From the NCBI GenBank assembly GCA_964535215.1, contig CAZHST010000042.1, positions 1-25,233 of the forward strand: a DNA stretch of 25,233 nt, given 5' to 3'. Position 1 is the first letter of the stretch; every line of letters begins with the position of its first letter. The notes under the pieces were generated by a model. The model saw nothing but the letters and a program-made list of their open reading frames with translations, did no database searches and was not told the origin of the DNA. Source of the DNA: JACQHM01 sp964535215 (lineage in GTDB: Bacteria > Methylomirabilota > Methylomirabilia > Methylomirabilales > JACQHM01). This document shows, piece after piece, positions 14,394-22,886 of this stretch. Both the position numbers and the translations under genes were made by a program.

Positions 14394-15545
14394 TTGAAGG
14401 TGATCCCCCGCCCTTTCAAGATCCAGATCAGGGAGGAGGTCCTCGCTGATCTCCACGAGCGCCTACTCCGGGTTCGTTGGCCCGACGAGGTCCCAGGGGC
14501 CGGGTGGTGCTACGGGACCAGCCTGCCTTACATGAAGGAGCTGGTCACCTACTGGCGTGAGGTCTACAACTGGCGTACCCACGAGGCCCGGCTGAATACG
14601 CTCCACCACTTTACCGTTTCCGTTGCCGGGATCGAGCTTCATTTCATCCACGAACCGGGTTTAGGACCCAAGCCGCTCCCCTTGCTCCTGGTTCACGGCT
14701 GGCCGGGTTCGGTGTGGGAGTTTTATAAGCTTATCCCGCTCCTCACCGATCCTGCCCGGTTTGGAGGTGACCCCGCCGATGCCTTCACCATTATCGCCCC
14801 CTCCCTCCCCGGTTACACCTTTTCCTTCAGCCCCAACCAACCCCGCTTTGGGGTGGCTGAGATCGCCGGCATGTTTGCGACGTTGATGACCGAGGTCTTG
14901 GGTTATCGCCCCTTCGGCGCCCAGGGTGGCGATTGGGGGGCGTTCGTGGTCTCGCGCCTGGCCCTCGATTACCCCGATCGCCTCCTGGGCCTCCACCTCA
15001 ACCTCCTCCCCCTGCGACGTGATCTTGTGGAGTTGGCAAATCCAGGCGAGGAGGAGAGGGCCTACCTCGAGGAGCTCCGTCACTGGCAGTGGGAGGAAAC
15101 CGGATACCAGTGGATCCAAGGGACCAAGCCCCAGACCCTGGCCTACGCCCTGACTGATTCGCCGGTAGGACTGGCCGCCTGGATCGTGGAGAAGTTTCGA
15201 GGCTGGAGTGACTGCGGCGGCGACATCGAACGACGTTTCACAAAGGACGAGCTCCTCACCAACGTGATGCTCTACTGGGTCACCGGGGCCATCAACGCAT
15301 CGTTGTGGCTGTACTACGCCCGCCACCACCAGGGTTGGCCGATCGGGCCTGATGAGCGGATTGAGGTGCCAACGGCGTACGCCGCCTTTCCACGGGAGAT
15401 CCTCCATCCTCCGCGTCCCTGGGCTGAGCGGGTGTATAATATCCGGCGCTGGACCCTGATGCCAGCGGGGGGTCACTTCGCCGCCCTCGAGGAGCCCGAG
15501 TTGCTGGCAGCCGACATCCGTTCGTTTTTCCGGGAATTTCGTTGA
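14394..15545 (+). CDS. Epoxide hydrolase, microsomal-type alpha/beta hydrolase
   Basis: Opens an epoxide with water to a vicinal diol. The N-terminal epoxide-hydrolase domain (about 1-85, FKIQIREEVLADLHERLL) precedes an alpha/beta-hydrolase fold with oxyanion motif HGWPGS (101-106), nucleophile Asp180 in QGGDWGA, probable acid Glu335 in FPREILHPP and His361 in GGHFAALEEPE. 383 aa is normal for the bacterial microsomal/juvenile-hormone type. The start is either TTG 14394 or GTG 14400; GAGGG (14386-14390) suits the GTG better by spacing. It follows hcmA by only six bases, so it belongs to the mutase/lyase operon. A linked substrate would be an epoxide such as 1,2-epoxy-2-methylpropane, whose diol is a known precursor of 2-hydroxyisobutyrate. 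This link is inference. Confidence 0.88.
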   Translation: MKVIPRPFKIQIREEVLADLHERLLRVRWPDEVPGAGWCYGTSLPYMKELVTYWREVYNWRTHEARLNTLHHFTVSVAGIELHFIHEPGLGPKPLPLLLVHGWPGSVWEFYKLIPLLTDPARFGGDPADAFTIIAPSLPGYTFSFSPNQPRFGVAEIAGMFATLMTEVLGYRPFGAQGGDWGAFVVSRLALDYPDRLLGLHLNLLPLRRDLVELANPGEEERAYLEELRHWQWEETGYQWIQGTKPQTLAYALTDSPVGLAAWIVEKFRGWSDCGGDIERRFTKDELLTNVMLYWVTGAINASLWLYYARHHQGWPIGPDERIEVPTAYAAFPREILHPPRPWAERVYNIRRWTLMPAGGHFAALEEPELLAADIRSFFREFR

Positions 15546-15648
15546 CGCTTTCATCCAGGAGAGAACTCCCAGGCAGCCGTAGCCTTAGGGGAGGGTGGGA
15601 AGGCTGTTTCACAGAGGCCGCTCAACGCGGGCGGCAGGGGGAGGAACC

Positions 15649-16803
15649 ATGAGAGCTCCATGGCGGAAGGCATTACCCCTCAGGGCGCTCACCTTGGTGG
15701 TCGGGCTGTTGGCGGGGGCCTCGGTTCAGGCAGCCGACCTGAAGCTTGGCCTTACGGTCTCCCTGACAGGGGGGACGGATGACTACGGCCTCGGGGCAAA
15801 GCGGGGGTTTGAGCTGGCCCTTAAGGAGTATAACGAGAAGGGAGGCTACAGGGGGAGGAAGGTAGAGGGGATTATCTACGACGATGAGACGAAGCCGGCG
15901 AAGGGGGTCGAAAACCTGGTGCGCTTAATCACCCGGGATAAGGTCTTTGCGGTCGTGGGCCCTGTGAACAGCGGTGTGGCCCTGGCCATGATTGATATCG
16001 CCCAGCGGATGGAGATGCCCCTGATGGATACCATCGCCACTGCGGTGCCGATCACCCAGAAGTACAAAGGGAAGAAGAACTATATCTTTCGGGTGTCGCT
16101 CAGCGATGGCATCCAGACTTCGTTTATGATCGATTACCTCAAAAAGCATGGTTATAGAAGGATCGGCCTGATGCACGACTCGACGGGGTGGGGGCAGAGT
16201 GGACGCGACGAGGCCCTCAGGCAGCTCAGGGCCGCAGGGATCCCTTTGGTCGCCGGCCCCGAGGTCTTTGACCAGAATGACACGGACATGACGGTCCAGC
16301 TCAGCAAGATGGAGGAGGCCAGGGTGGACTTCATCATCGCCTACGCCCTGGCGCCGGCCGGCGTGCAGATCCTGAAGAGCATGCAGAAGATCGGCTACAA
16401 GGTCCCGATCGCCAGCACCTGGGCCTGGAGCGCTCCAAACTTCCTGAAGCTGGGCGGCAAGGAGCTAATCGAGGGGACCCTCTTCGTCACCTCCTATATC
16501 CCCGACCACAGCGAGAATGCCAAGAGGTTCCACCGAAAGGTCGTCCAGGAGTACGGTGAGGATTTCTTCCCGGTCGCCACGGCACAGACCTACGACGGGA
16601 CGCGCCTCGTCTTAAAGGCCCTTGATCTGGTGGGGCCGGACCCGCGGAAGATCCGCGATGCCCTGGAGATGATCGACGACTTCACCGGTGCCGTGACGAA
16701 CGCCAAGCCGAAGCCGTTCAGCAAGGAAGATCATGAGGCTCTGGGCCCCGGCACCGGCTTCCTGGCCCAGTGGAGGAACGGAAGACCAGTGAAGGCCCAG
16801 TAG
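15649..16803 (+). CDS. livK: Branched-chain-type ABC transporter substrate-binding protein (LivK family)
   Basis: Periplasmic solute receptor of the hydrophobic-amino-acid type ABC importers. The start is ATG 15649, with GGGGGAGGAA (15637-15646) just upstream; the longer in-frame start at 15595 lacks a site. A signal peptide is clear: basic MRAPWRK, a hydrophobic core and likely cleavage after VQA. The mature part is a type I periplasmic-binding fold (KLGLTVSLTG, YNEKGGYRGRKVEGIIYDDE, AVVGPVNSGVALAM). The family takes branched amino acids, amides, urea, aromatic acids and other small organic acids, so the ligand cannot be read from sequence. Being directly downstream of the 2-hydroxyacyl-CoA genes, it may bring in a branched hydroxy acid or its precursor. 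livH begins 11 bases after the stop. Confidence 0.92.
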   Translation: MRAPWRKALPLRALTLVVGLLAGASVQAADLKLGLTVSLTGGTDDYGLGAKRGFELALKEYNEKGGYRGRKVEGIIYDDETKPAKGVENLVRLITRDKVFAVVGPVNSGVALAMIDIAQRMEMPLMDTIATAVPITQKYKGKKNYIFRVSLSDGIQTSFMIDYLKKHGYRRIGLMHDSTGWGQSGRDEALRQLRAAGIPLVAGPEVFDQNDTDMTVQLSKMEEARVDFIIAYALAPAGVQILKSMQKIGYKVPIASTWAWSAPNFLKLGGKELIEGTLFVTSYIPDHSENAKRFHRKVVQEYGEDFFPVATAQTYDGTRLVLKALDLVGPDPRKIRDALEMIDDFTGAVTNAKPKPFSKEDHEALGPGTGFLAQWRNGRPVKAQ

Positions 16804-16814
16804 AGGTCCCCCCC

Positions 16815-17693
16815 ATGTTGCTCAAGCTCTGGCAGGCCATCTTGACCGGCCTCTCCATCGGGAGTATCTATGCCCTCATCGCCCAGGGGTACTATGTGAC
16901 CTACATTACGACGAACACCCTGAACTTCGGCCAGGGCGAGTTCCTGATGATCGGCGCCCTGTTTGGCCTGACCTGCTATGGGACGTTTGGCCTTCCGTAT
17001 GCGGTGGCAGCCATCCTCGCGGTCCTTCTGGTCGGCGGCATGGGGATCGGGCTGGAACGGGTCGCCATCCGGCCTGTGCTCCGCCACACCCTTTCCTTAA
17101 GCTGGGTCCTAAGTACCGTCGCCGTGAGCATCATCCTGAAGAATACAGCAACGGTCCTCTGGGGTCCCGAGCAGATCAAGTTCCCTTCCCCTTTCGGGGA
17201 ACGGGTAATCCGGATTGCTGGGGCGGGGATTCTTCCCCAGGAGGCCTTTATCCTCGGCGCCGCCTTCGTCACCATGCTCCTGGTCCTGGTGTTTCTGAAG
17301 CGGTCTCTCCTGGGCAAGGCCCTGATGGCTGTGGCCTCTAACCGAAACGCCGCCGCCCTCATGGGGATCAACGTCCGGGGCGTGATCATCCTGGCCTTCG
17401 CCTTGTCGTCGTGTCTAGCCGGCCTGGGTGGGGTCCTGATCGCCCCTGTTACCTTCGCCTGGGCCTACATGGGGACGATCCCCGGGATCAAGGCCTTTGC
17501 CGTCGCCATCTTTGGAGGCTTGGAGCACCCAGTGGGCATCCTCCTGGGTGGGCTGGTCATTGGCATCCTGGAGCAGATCTTTGGCCTCCTCAGCTCGACC
17601 CTCAAGGAAGGGTTCATCTTTCTCTTCATCCTCCTTGCCCTCGCCCTTCGTCCAAGCGGACTCTTGGGAGGAAAAGGGGTCGAAAAGGTGTAG
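16815..17693 (+). CDS. livH: Branched-chain-type ABC transporter permease LivH
   Basis: Inner-membrane permease pairing with LivM. ATG 16815 is preferred: AGAGG (16802-16806) lies eight bases upstream and the protein begins MLLKLWQAILTGLSIGSIYALIAQG, typical of LivH. The longer in-frame start at 16770 would overlap livK. About eight membrane helices are visible, with the LNFGQGEFLMIGA signature and the GGLEHPVGILLGG loop that contacts the ATPase. 292 aa is standard. It stops ten bases before the livM-livG start. Confidence 0.92.
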   Translation: MLLKLWQAILTGLSIGSIYALIAQGYYVTYITTNTLNFGQGEFLMIGALFGLTCYGTFGLPYAVAAILAVLLVGGMGIGLERVAIRPVLRHTLSLSWVLSTVAVSIILKNTATVLWGPEQIKFPSPFGERVIRIAGAGILPQEAFILGAAFVTMLLVLVFLKRSLLGKALMAVASNRNAAALMGINVRGVIILAFALSSCLAGLGGVLIAPVTFAWAYMGTIPGIKAFAVAIFGGLEHPVGILLGGLVIGILEQIFGLLSSTLKEGFIFLFILLALALRPSGLLGGKGVEKV

Positions 17694-17703
17694 GGAGCAT
17701 TCG

Positions 17704-19488
17704 GTGAGGCTTCCCTTCTTGGCGGATCTGACCAAACGTGAGTGGACGATGGTCATCGGGACGGCGGTGGCGATCATCGTCGCTCCCCTCATCCTGAACG
17801 ACCCCTTCTACCTCTTGGTCCTCCAATCCCTCGCCTACCTCTCCATCGTTTGCTTAGGGTTAGACATTCTCGTTGGCTGGACCGGGCAGATCTCCCTGGG
17901 GCACGCGGGGCTGTACGCGGTGGGAGCCTACACCACCGCCCTCCTCTCGACCCGTTTGGGGCTCCCCTTCTGGCTCTCGGCCCCCGCCGGGGTTCTCTTG
18001 GCAGGGATGGCCGGCGCCCTCTTGGCTTTACCCTCCCTTCGGGCCAAAGGACCGTACCTTGCCATGGTCACCATCGCTTTCGGCTTCATGGTGGAGGTCA
18101 CGGCCAACCGCTGGACCGACCTGACCAACGGGCCCATGGGGATCTTCGGCATCCCCCGTCCTACCCTCTTTGGGAGGCCCCTGGAAGAGGCCAGCTATTT
18201 CCGTCTGGCGGCCCTGACAGCCCTCTGTTGCTACCTCTTTGCCCGGAACCTCTTGACCTCTCGATTCGGACGAACGTTCCTGGCCCTTCGGGGGAGCGAG
18301 GTGGCGGCGGAGACGGTGGGCGTTTCGGTCTATCACTGGAAGGTGCTTGCCTTCGTCTTGAGTTCGCTCTACGCCGGGCTGGGTGGCGTCTTCTTCGCCC
18401 ACCAGACCGGTTACATTAACAGTGACACCTTTGTCTTCAGTCTCTCCGTCTCCTTCCTGGCCTCGATTCTGATGGGCGGGAGCGGAACCCTCTACGGCCC
18501 CCTGGTGGGAAGCGTCATCCTGAACCTGATCCCTCAGGTCTTCGCCCGTCTCCATGACTACCACCTCTTCATCTACGGCGGGATCGTCCTCTTCACGGTC
18601 ATCTTTTTCCCGGACGGCATCGTCGGGAGTTTGGGGAGGAGGCGCCGGCGGGTCTCCTCGCCGGTTACCCCTGTGGAGGCCGCCCGCTTCGTTTCCCCGG
18701 AGGTTGGCCTCGGCCCCCTCGTTCAAGTCAAGAACCTCACGAAGCGCTTTGGCGGGGTTCAGGCGTTATCAGGCGTCGATTTGGAGATCGCCCCCGGGAC
18801 CGTCCACGGCTTGATCGGGCCGAACGGCTCGGGGAAGAGTACCTTCGTGAATGTCCTAACAGGGGTCTACACTCCCACCAGGGGGGAGATCTACGCCAGT
18901 GGGAAGCGCCTCGACCGCCTTCCCCCCCATCGGATGGCGAGATTGGGGATCACCCGAACCTTTCAGACGATCCGCCTCTTCCCTGATTTGACAGTGTTGC
19001 AGAACGTCCTGGTGGGGTTCCACCTCCACTTGAGAGCCGGGTTCCTCAGCCATCTTTTCCGGACCAGGCGGGCCCTTCGGGAGGAGGAGACGTTTCGGCG
19101 GAAGGCCTTGGCCCTCCTCCAGTTTGTAGGCTTGGCCAACAAGGCTGAGGAGATGGCCAAAAACCTCCCCTATGGCCACCAGCGGCTTTTAGAGATCGCC
19201 AGGGCCTTGGCCGTCCACCCAACCCTCCTTGTTCTCGACGAGCCGGCTGCCGGTATGAACCCTACCGAGCTTCAGCAGCTTTCGAAGATCCTCCGGGAGA
19301 TCCGGGAAGCTGGGATCACCCTGCTCATCATCGAACACCGCATGGAGCTGGTCCTGGGGCTTTCGGATGTCATCTCGGTTCTCGACTTCGGGGAGAAGAT
19401 CGCCGAGGGGCCGGCGGGGGAGATCCAGCAGAACCCAAAGGTCATCGAGGCCTATCTGGGGCAGGCAACCTGGAAAGCCCATGCTTGA
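17704..19488 (+). CDS. Fused permease-ATPase LivM-LivG
   Basis: One 594-aa polypeptide joins the LivM permease (about residues 1-310, motifs GWTGQISLGHAGLYAVGAY and GGSGTLYGPLVGS) to the LivG ATPase (about 335-594). The ATPase has Walker A GPNGSGKST, the LivG-specific ITRTFQTIRLFPDLTV, signature LPYGHQRLLEIARAL, Walker B VLDEPAAGMNP and H-loop IIEHRM. The linker is short and arginine-rich after VGSLG, then VSSPVTPVEAARF. GTG 17704 is taken as start, with TAGGGAG six to seven bases upstream, giving VRLPFLADLTKREW; the longer frame upstream is the livH coding region in another frame. Such fusions occur in several lineages. The reading frame is continuous, so it is not a frameshift. It overlaps livF by eight bases. 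Confidence 0.93.
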   Translation: MRLPFLADLTKREWTMVIGTAVAIIVAPLILNDPFYLLVLQSLAYLSIVCLGLDILVGWTGQISLGHAGLYAVGAYTTALLSTRLGLPFWLSAPAGVLLAGMAGALLALPSLRAKGPYLAMVTIAFGFMVEVTANRWTDLTNGPMGIFGIPRPTLFGRPLEEASYFRLAALTALCCYLFARNLLTSRFGRTFLALRGSEVAAETVGVSVYHWKVLAFVLSSLYAGLGGVFFAHQTGYINSDTFVFSLSVSFLASILMGGSGTLYGPLVGSVILNLIPQVFARLHDYHLFIYGGIVLFTVIFFPDGIVGSLGRRRRRVSSPVTPVEAARFVSPEVGLGPLVQVKNLTKRFGGVQALSGVDLEIAPGTVHGLIGPNGSGKSTFVNVLTGVYTPTRGEIYASGKRLDRLPPHRMARLGITRTFQTIRLFPDLTVLQNVLVGFHLHLRAGFLSHLFRTRRALREEETFRRKALALLQFVGLANKAEEMAKNLPYGHQRLLEIARALAVHPTLLVLDEPAAGMNPTELQQLSKILREIREAGITLLIIEHRMELVLGLSDVISVLDFGEKIAEGPAGEIQQNPKVIEAYLGQATWKAHA

Positions 19489-20209
19489 GGTCGAAGGGTT
19501 AATCGTCGACTACGGCCACATCCGGGCCCTCCACGGTCTAACCCTCGAGGTTCGGCAAGGGGAGATTGTAGCCATCATTGGCTCAAACGGCGCTGGGAAG
19601 ACCTCAACCCTCCTCGCCATCTCAGGTCTCGTCCCTGTAACCGAGGGGAGCATCCGCCTCGACGGGATGGAGCTTACAAGCCTACCCCCCCATGTCATCG
19701 TTACCCGGGGGGTGACCCAGGTCCCTGAGGGCCGACAGGTCTTCGGGGATCAGACTGTGGAGGATAACCTCCTCTTAGGGGCCTGGGTTGCACGCTCATC
19801 AAGGATGGAGGTCCGCGAACGAATGGAGCGGGAGTTCCAGCGCTTTCCGATTCTCAAACAGCGGCGGCGGCAGCTGGCCGGGACCCTCTCTGGCGGGGAG
19901 CAACAGATGCTGGCCATTGCCCGGGGTCTTATGTCTAACCCTAGGCTCCTCCTCCTGGATGAACCCTCGATGGGGCTTGCCCCACGCCTGGTCCAGACGA
20001 TCCTGGACACGATCGTCCGCCTGCGGGATGAAGGGGTGACGATCCTCCTGGTCGAGCAGATGGCTGCTGTCGCTTTACGGATTGCTGATCGGGCCTACGT
20101 GCTGGAGGGAGGCAGGGTCAACCTTTCGGGCCTTGGGGGGGAGCTACTCAAGGATCCGCGTGTCAAAGCGGCTTACCTTGGCGGGAAGGATCTGTCTCCT
20201 TTTGCTTGA
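19481..20209 (+). CDS. livF: Branched-chain-type ABC transporter ATPase LivF
   Basis: Second ATPase of the importer, dimerising with the LivG half of the preceding fusion. The start is ATG 19481 (MLEVEGLIVDYG), overlapping the end of livM-livG by eight bases; the longer in-frame start lies inside that gene. Visible motifs are Walker A GSNGAGKT, the LivF-type TQVPEGRQVFGDQTVEDNL, signature LSGGEQQMLAIARGL, Walker B LLLDEPSMGLAP and H-loop-region LLVEQM, where the usual His is Gln as in this subfamily. 242 aa is standard. It is the last gene of the operon, followed by a probable terminator. Confidence 0.93.
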   Translation: MLEVEGLIVDYGHIRALHGLTLEVRQGEIVAIIGSNGAGKTSTLLAISGLVPVTEGSIRLDGMELTSLPPHVIVTRGVTQVPEGRQVFGDQTVEDNLLLGAWVARSSRMEVRERMEREFQRFPILKQRRRQLAGTLSGGEQQMLAIARGLMSNPRLLLLDEPSMGLAPRLVQTILDTIVRLRDEGVTILLVEQMAAVALRIADRAYVLEGGRVNLSGLGGELLKDPRVKAAYLGGKDLSPFA

Positions 20210-20218
20210 CGGGGGCCC

Positions 20219-20246
20219 GGCGGGAGTAGAGTAAGGCCGCCTTTTT
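20219..20246 (+). terminator. Probable intrinsic terminator of the mutase-lyase-liv operon
   Basis: GGCGG (20219-20223) pairs with CCGCC (20237-20241), which is followed at once by TTTTT. The stem is short (five G/C pairs) with a 13-base loop, so termination strength is uncertain. Its position ten bases after the livF stop is appropriate. Confidence 0.5.
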
Positions 20247-20260
20247 CCCATCCGGACTGA

Positions 20261-20328
20261 CAGCCCCGGGCTGGTCCCGTTGACAGAGATCGCCAGCCGG
20301 TGGGGCTGGCTCTCCCCGACAACCGGGG
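20261..20328 (+). other. Three adjacent GC-rich hairpins upstream of comEC
   Basis: CAGCCC/GGGCTG (20261-20273), GCCAGCC/GGCTGGC with a five-base loop (20292-20310) and CCCCG/CGGGG (20314-20328) follow each other directly before the comEC start. No T-tract follows, and the TTGACA at 20280-20285 has no -10 partner. They may form a structured mRNA leader or be unrelated palindromes. Confidence 0.35.
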
Positions 20329-20341
20329 CGCATGAGCGACA

Positions 20342-22828
20342 ATGGGCGATGATGAGCCTAGGGGTTCCATCCTGACCTCTCCCCCCAGCAACCTTGAGGC
20401 TTTCCCATCCGACCTTCATTTCCGCCGTCCCCTCGTTCCCCTGGCGGTTGCTTACCTCCTTGGGATCCTCTTGGCCAACCAGTTCGACCTCCCCCTTGCC
20501 CTCCTCCTCGGCCTGTTCGCTGCCATCCTGGTCTTCTCCGCCTTCCTCCTTCTTTTGGGCAAGGGACCGCCTCTCATCCTAACCGGTTTTGTCCTCCTCC
20601 TCTTCCTCCTCCTGGGGACCGCCCGCTTCACGTCGCTGGCGGGACCTCATCCCCCCTGGCACCTCACCAGGCTTCCGGAGGCCCTTCTCAGAGAGGGGCT
20701 CATCCTAGAGGGGGTCGTTGTCGCCCCCCCTGAGCGAGGGGGGCCGAAGGAAGGAGGAAGGCTCAGGCTGATCCTCCGGGTGGAGAAGATCAGCCTCTTC
20801 GGGCAGAGCGCCTCAGCCGAAGGGCGGGCGAGGGTCACTATCCTCAAGGCAACGAAGGAGTATCATTACGGGGATCGGATCAGGGGCGTCTTTCACCTCC
20901 GCCACCCCCGAGGGTTTCTCAATCCAGGGTTGTTCGACCGTCAGCGGTTCCTGGCGGCCCAGGGCATCCACCTCGAGGGGTGGGCTGAGGATGATCGTTC
21001 TCTCGTTGCCTTCCAGGGTGGGGAAGGGAATCCCGTATTGGCCAGGATTTACACCCTCCGGTCCCACCTCCTGTCTGCCTTCGATCGGGTCTTTCCCCAG
21101 GGCCAGGCGGCCCTGCTGAAGGCCATCCTCCTGGGGGACCGGTCATCGCTTTCTGAGGAGATGAACGAGGCCTTCCTTCGCTCCGGGACGTATCATATCC
21201 TGGCCATCTCAGGGTTGAACGTCAGCCTTCTCGCCGGGGCCCTGTTTCTCGCCTTAACGGTTCTTGGCGCTCCCCTGCGGGTCAGGGCCTTCCTTTCCTT
21301 GGGGTTGGTCACCGGGTATGCGGCCCTGGCCGGTGGAAGTCCCTCGGTTGTCCGAGCGACCCTGATGACCGACGTCTACCTTCTCGCCCTCCTTTTGGAG
21401 AGGGAGGGGGATCTCTTGAACACCCTGGCCCTTTCCGCCTTCCTGCTCCTCCTTTGGAACCCTTTCTTCGTGTTTGAGGTTGGGTTCCAACTCACCTTTG
21501 TTGCCACCCTTTCGATCCTGCTGGTGGTTGAGAGGGTGCCGTTTCAGGGAATCCCCTGGCCCTGGCGGTGGCTCCTGGCCTCTGTTCTCGTTTCTTCGGC
21601 CGCCTTCTTTGGCACCTTGCCCATCCTGGTCGGGACCTTCCACCGGGCATCCCCCATCGGGTTCCTGGCTAACCTCCCCATCGTCCCGTTGACCGGGCTT
21701 CTGACCACCGCTGGGATGGCCTTGGGGGTTCTCCTGCTCGTGTTCCCTGAGGGATTTTGGCCCCTGGATCTCTTTGTCGGATTCCTGGTCGAAGCCCTCC
21801 TCTTTTTGGCCAGGCTCTTTGCCGCCTTTCCTTATGGTTCCCTAACCCTATACCCCCCAACCCCGCTGATGATCGTTCTGTATTACCTTCTCATCTTCGG
21901 GCTCCTCTCATGGCAGGCCCGGTGGGCCCGGGGGCTGATCCCCTTTGCCGCCATAGCCTTGTCCTTCACCATCATCCTCAGGCTGCTCCCTCTTCCGGGA
22001 AGGGAGCTCCTGAGCACGTTCCTCGACGTGGGCCAGGGGGATGCCATCTTTGTGGAGCTTCCCTGCCGGAAGACGATCCTGGTGGACGGCGGGGGGCTTA
22101 CCTATGGGGACTTTGATATAGGCGAGCAGGTCGTGGTCCCGTATCTTCGTTCCCGCTGGATCAGGCGTCTGGATCTCGTCATCCTCTCTCATCCCCACCC
22201 TGATCATCTGAACGGTCTCCTGGCCGTTCTGAAAGAGCTTTCCGTGGGAGAGTTCTGGGAGGCCGGGTATCCGGCTGCTTCCCCTTTCTACCGGGCCCTG
22301 GTCGAAACGGCGCGTGTCAAGGGGATCCGCCATCGGGTTGTGGGGGCGGGGTTTGAAACCGAGGTCTGTCGCGGGGTGAGGGTCGAGGTGCTCCACCCGA
22401 CCCCCTCATTCCTCCAGAGCCCGTCCAGAAGGGGTTCCTCGTCGGTGAACAACAGCTCATTGGTCCTCAAGCTTCGCTACAAAAATGTGGCGTTCCTCCT
22501 GACAGGGGACATCGAGGAGGAGGCCGAGGCTGAGCTGTTAAAGAAGAGGGCCGTGCTCCAAGCCGACATCCTCAAGGTCCCCCATCATGGAGGGAAGACG
22601 AGCAGCACACAAGCCTTTCTTCAGGTGGTTCGGCCCAAGGGGGCTGTGATCTCTGTGGGGATAGGAAACCGGTTCGGGCATCCCCACCCGGAGGCCTTGG
22701 TCCGGTATCAAGAGATGGGTGTGAGGGTCTATCGTACAGACCGGGATGGAGCCGTTGTGATCCGAACGGATGGCCATCGGATTTTGGGGAGAACCTTCAG
22801 GGAGCCACCCTGGATCAAGATCGAGTAG
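20342..22828 (+). CDS. comEC: DNA uptake channel protein ComEC/Rec2
   Basis: Inner-membrane channel that carries single-stranded DNA into the cytoplasm during natural transformation. Three parts are visible. The first is an N-terminal membrane region with an OB-like segment (about 1-240, containing FLNPGLFDRQRFLAAQGI). The second is the Competence membrane domain (about 240-545, with LLGDRSSLSEEMNEAFLRSG and HILAISGLNVSLLAG). The third is a C-terminal metallo-beta-lactamase-like domain with FLDVGQGDAIFVE (about 560), metal motif SHPHPDHLNG (about 616), LLTGDIE and VPHHGG, so the nuclease-like site looks intact. 828 aa is full length for the three-domain form. ATG 20342 has no good ribosome binding site and lies just after three hairpins. 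No other competence genes are nearby. Confidence 0.92.
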   Translation: MGDDEPRGSILTSPPSNLEAFPSDLHFRRPLVPLAVAYLLGILLANQFDLPLALLLGLFAAILVFSAFLLLLGKGPPLILTGFVLLLFLLLGTARFTSLAGPHPPWHLTRLPEALLREGLILEGVVVAPPERGGPKEGGRLRLILRVEKISLFGQSASAEGRARVTILKATKEYHYGDRIRGVFHLRHPRGFLNPGLFDRQRFLAAQGIHLEGWAEDDRSLVAFQGGEGNPVLARIYTLRSHLLSAFDRVFPQGQAALLKAILLGDRSSLSEEMNEAFLRSGTYHILAISGLNVSLLAGALFLALTVLGAPLRVRAFLSLGLVTGYAALAGGSPSVVRATLMTDVYLLALLLEREGDLLNTLALSAFLLLLWNPFFVFEVGFQLTFVATLSILLVVERVPFQGIPWPWRWLLASVLVSSAAFFGTLPILVGTFHRASPIGFLANLPIVPLTGLLTTAGMALGVLLLVFPEGFWPLDLFVGFLVEALLFLARLFAAFPYGSLTLYPPTPLMIVLYYLLIFGLLSWQARWARGLIPFAAIALSFTIILRLLPLPGRELLSTFLDVGQGDAIFVELPCRKTILVDGGGLTYGDFDIGEQVVVPYLRSRWIRRLDLVILSHPHPDHLNGLLAVLKELSVGEFWEAGYPAASPFYRALVETARVKGIRHRVVGAGFETEVCRGVRVEVLHPTPSFLQSPSRRGSSSVNNSSLVLKLRYKNVAFLLTGDIEEEAEAELLKKRAVLQADILKVPHHGGKTSSTQAFLQVVRPKGAVISVGIGNRFGHPHPEALVRYQEMGVRVYRTDRDGAVVIRTDGHRILGRTFREPPWIKIE

Positions 22829-22886
22829 CAGAGGCTGAGGCCAGCCTTTAGCCGTCACTGGTCAGCCAGAGAGATGCGGCTTCCTT

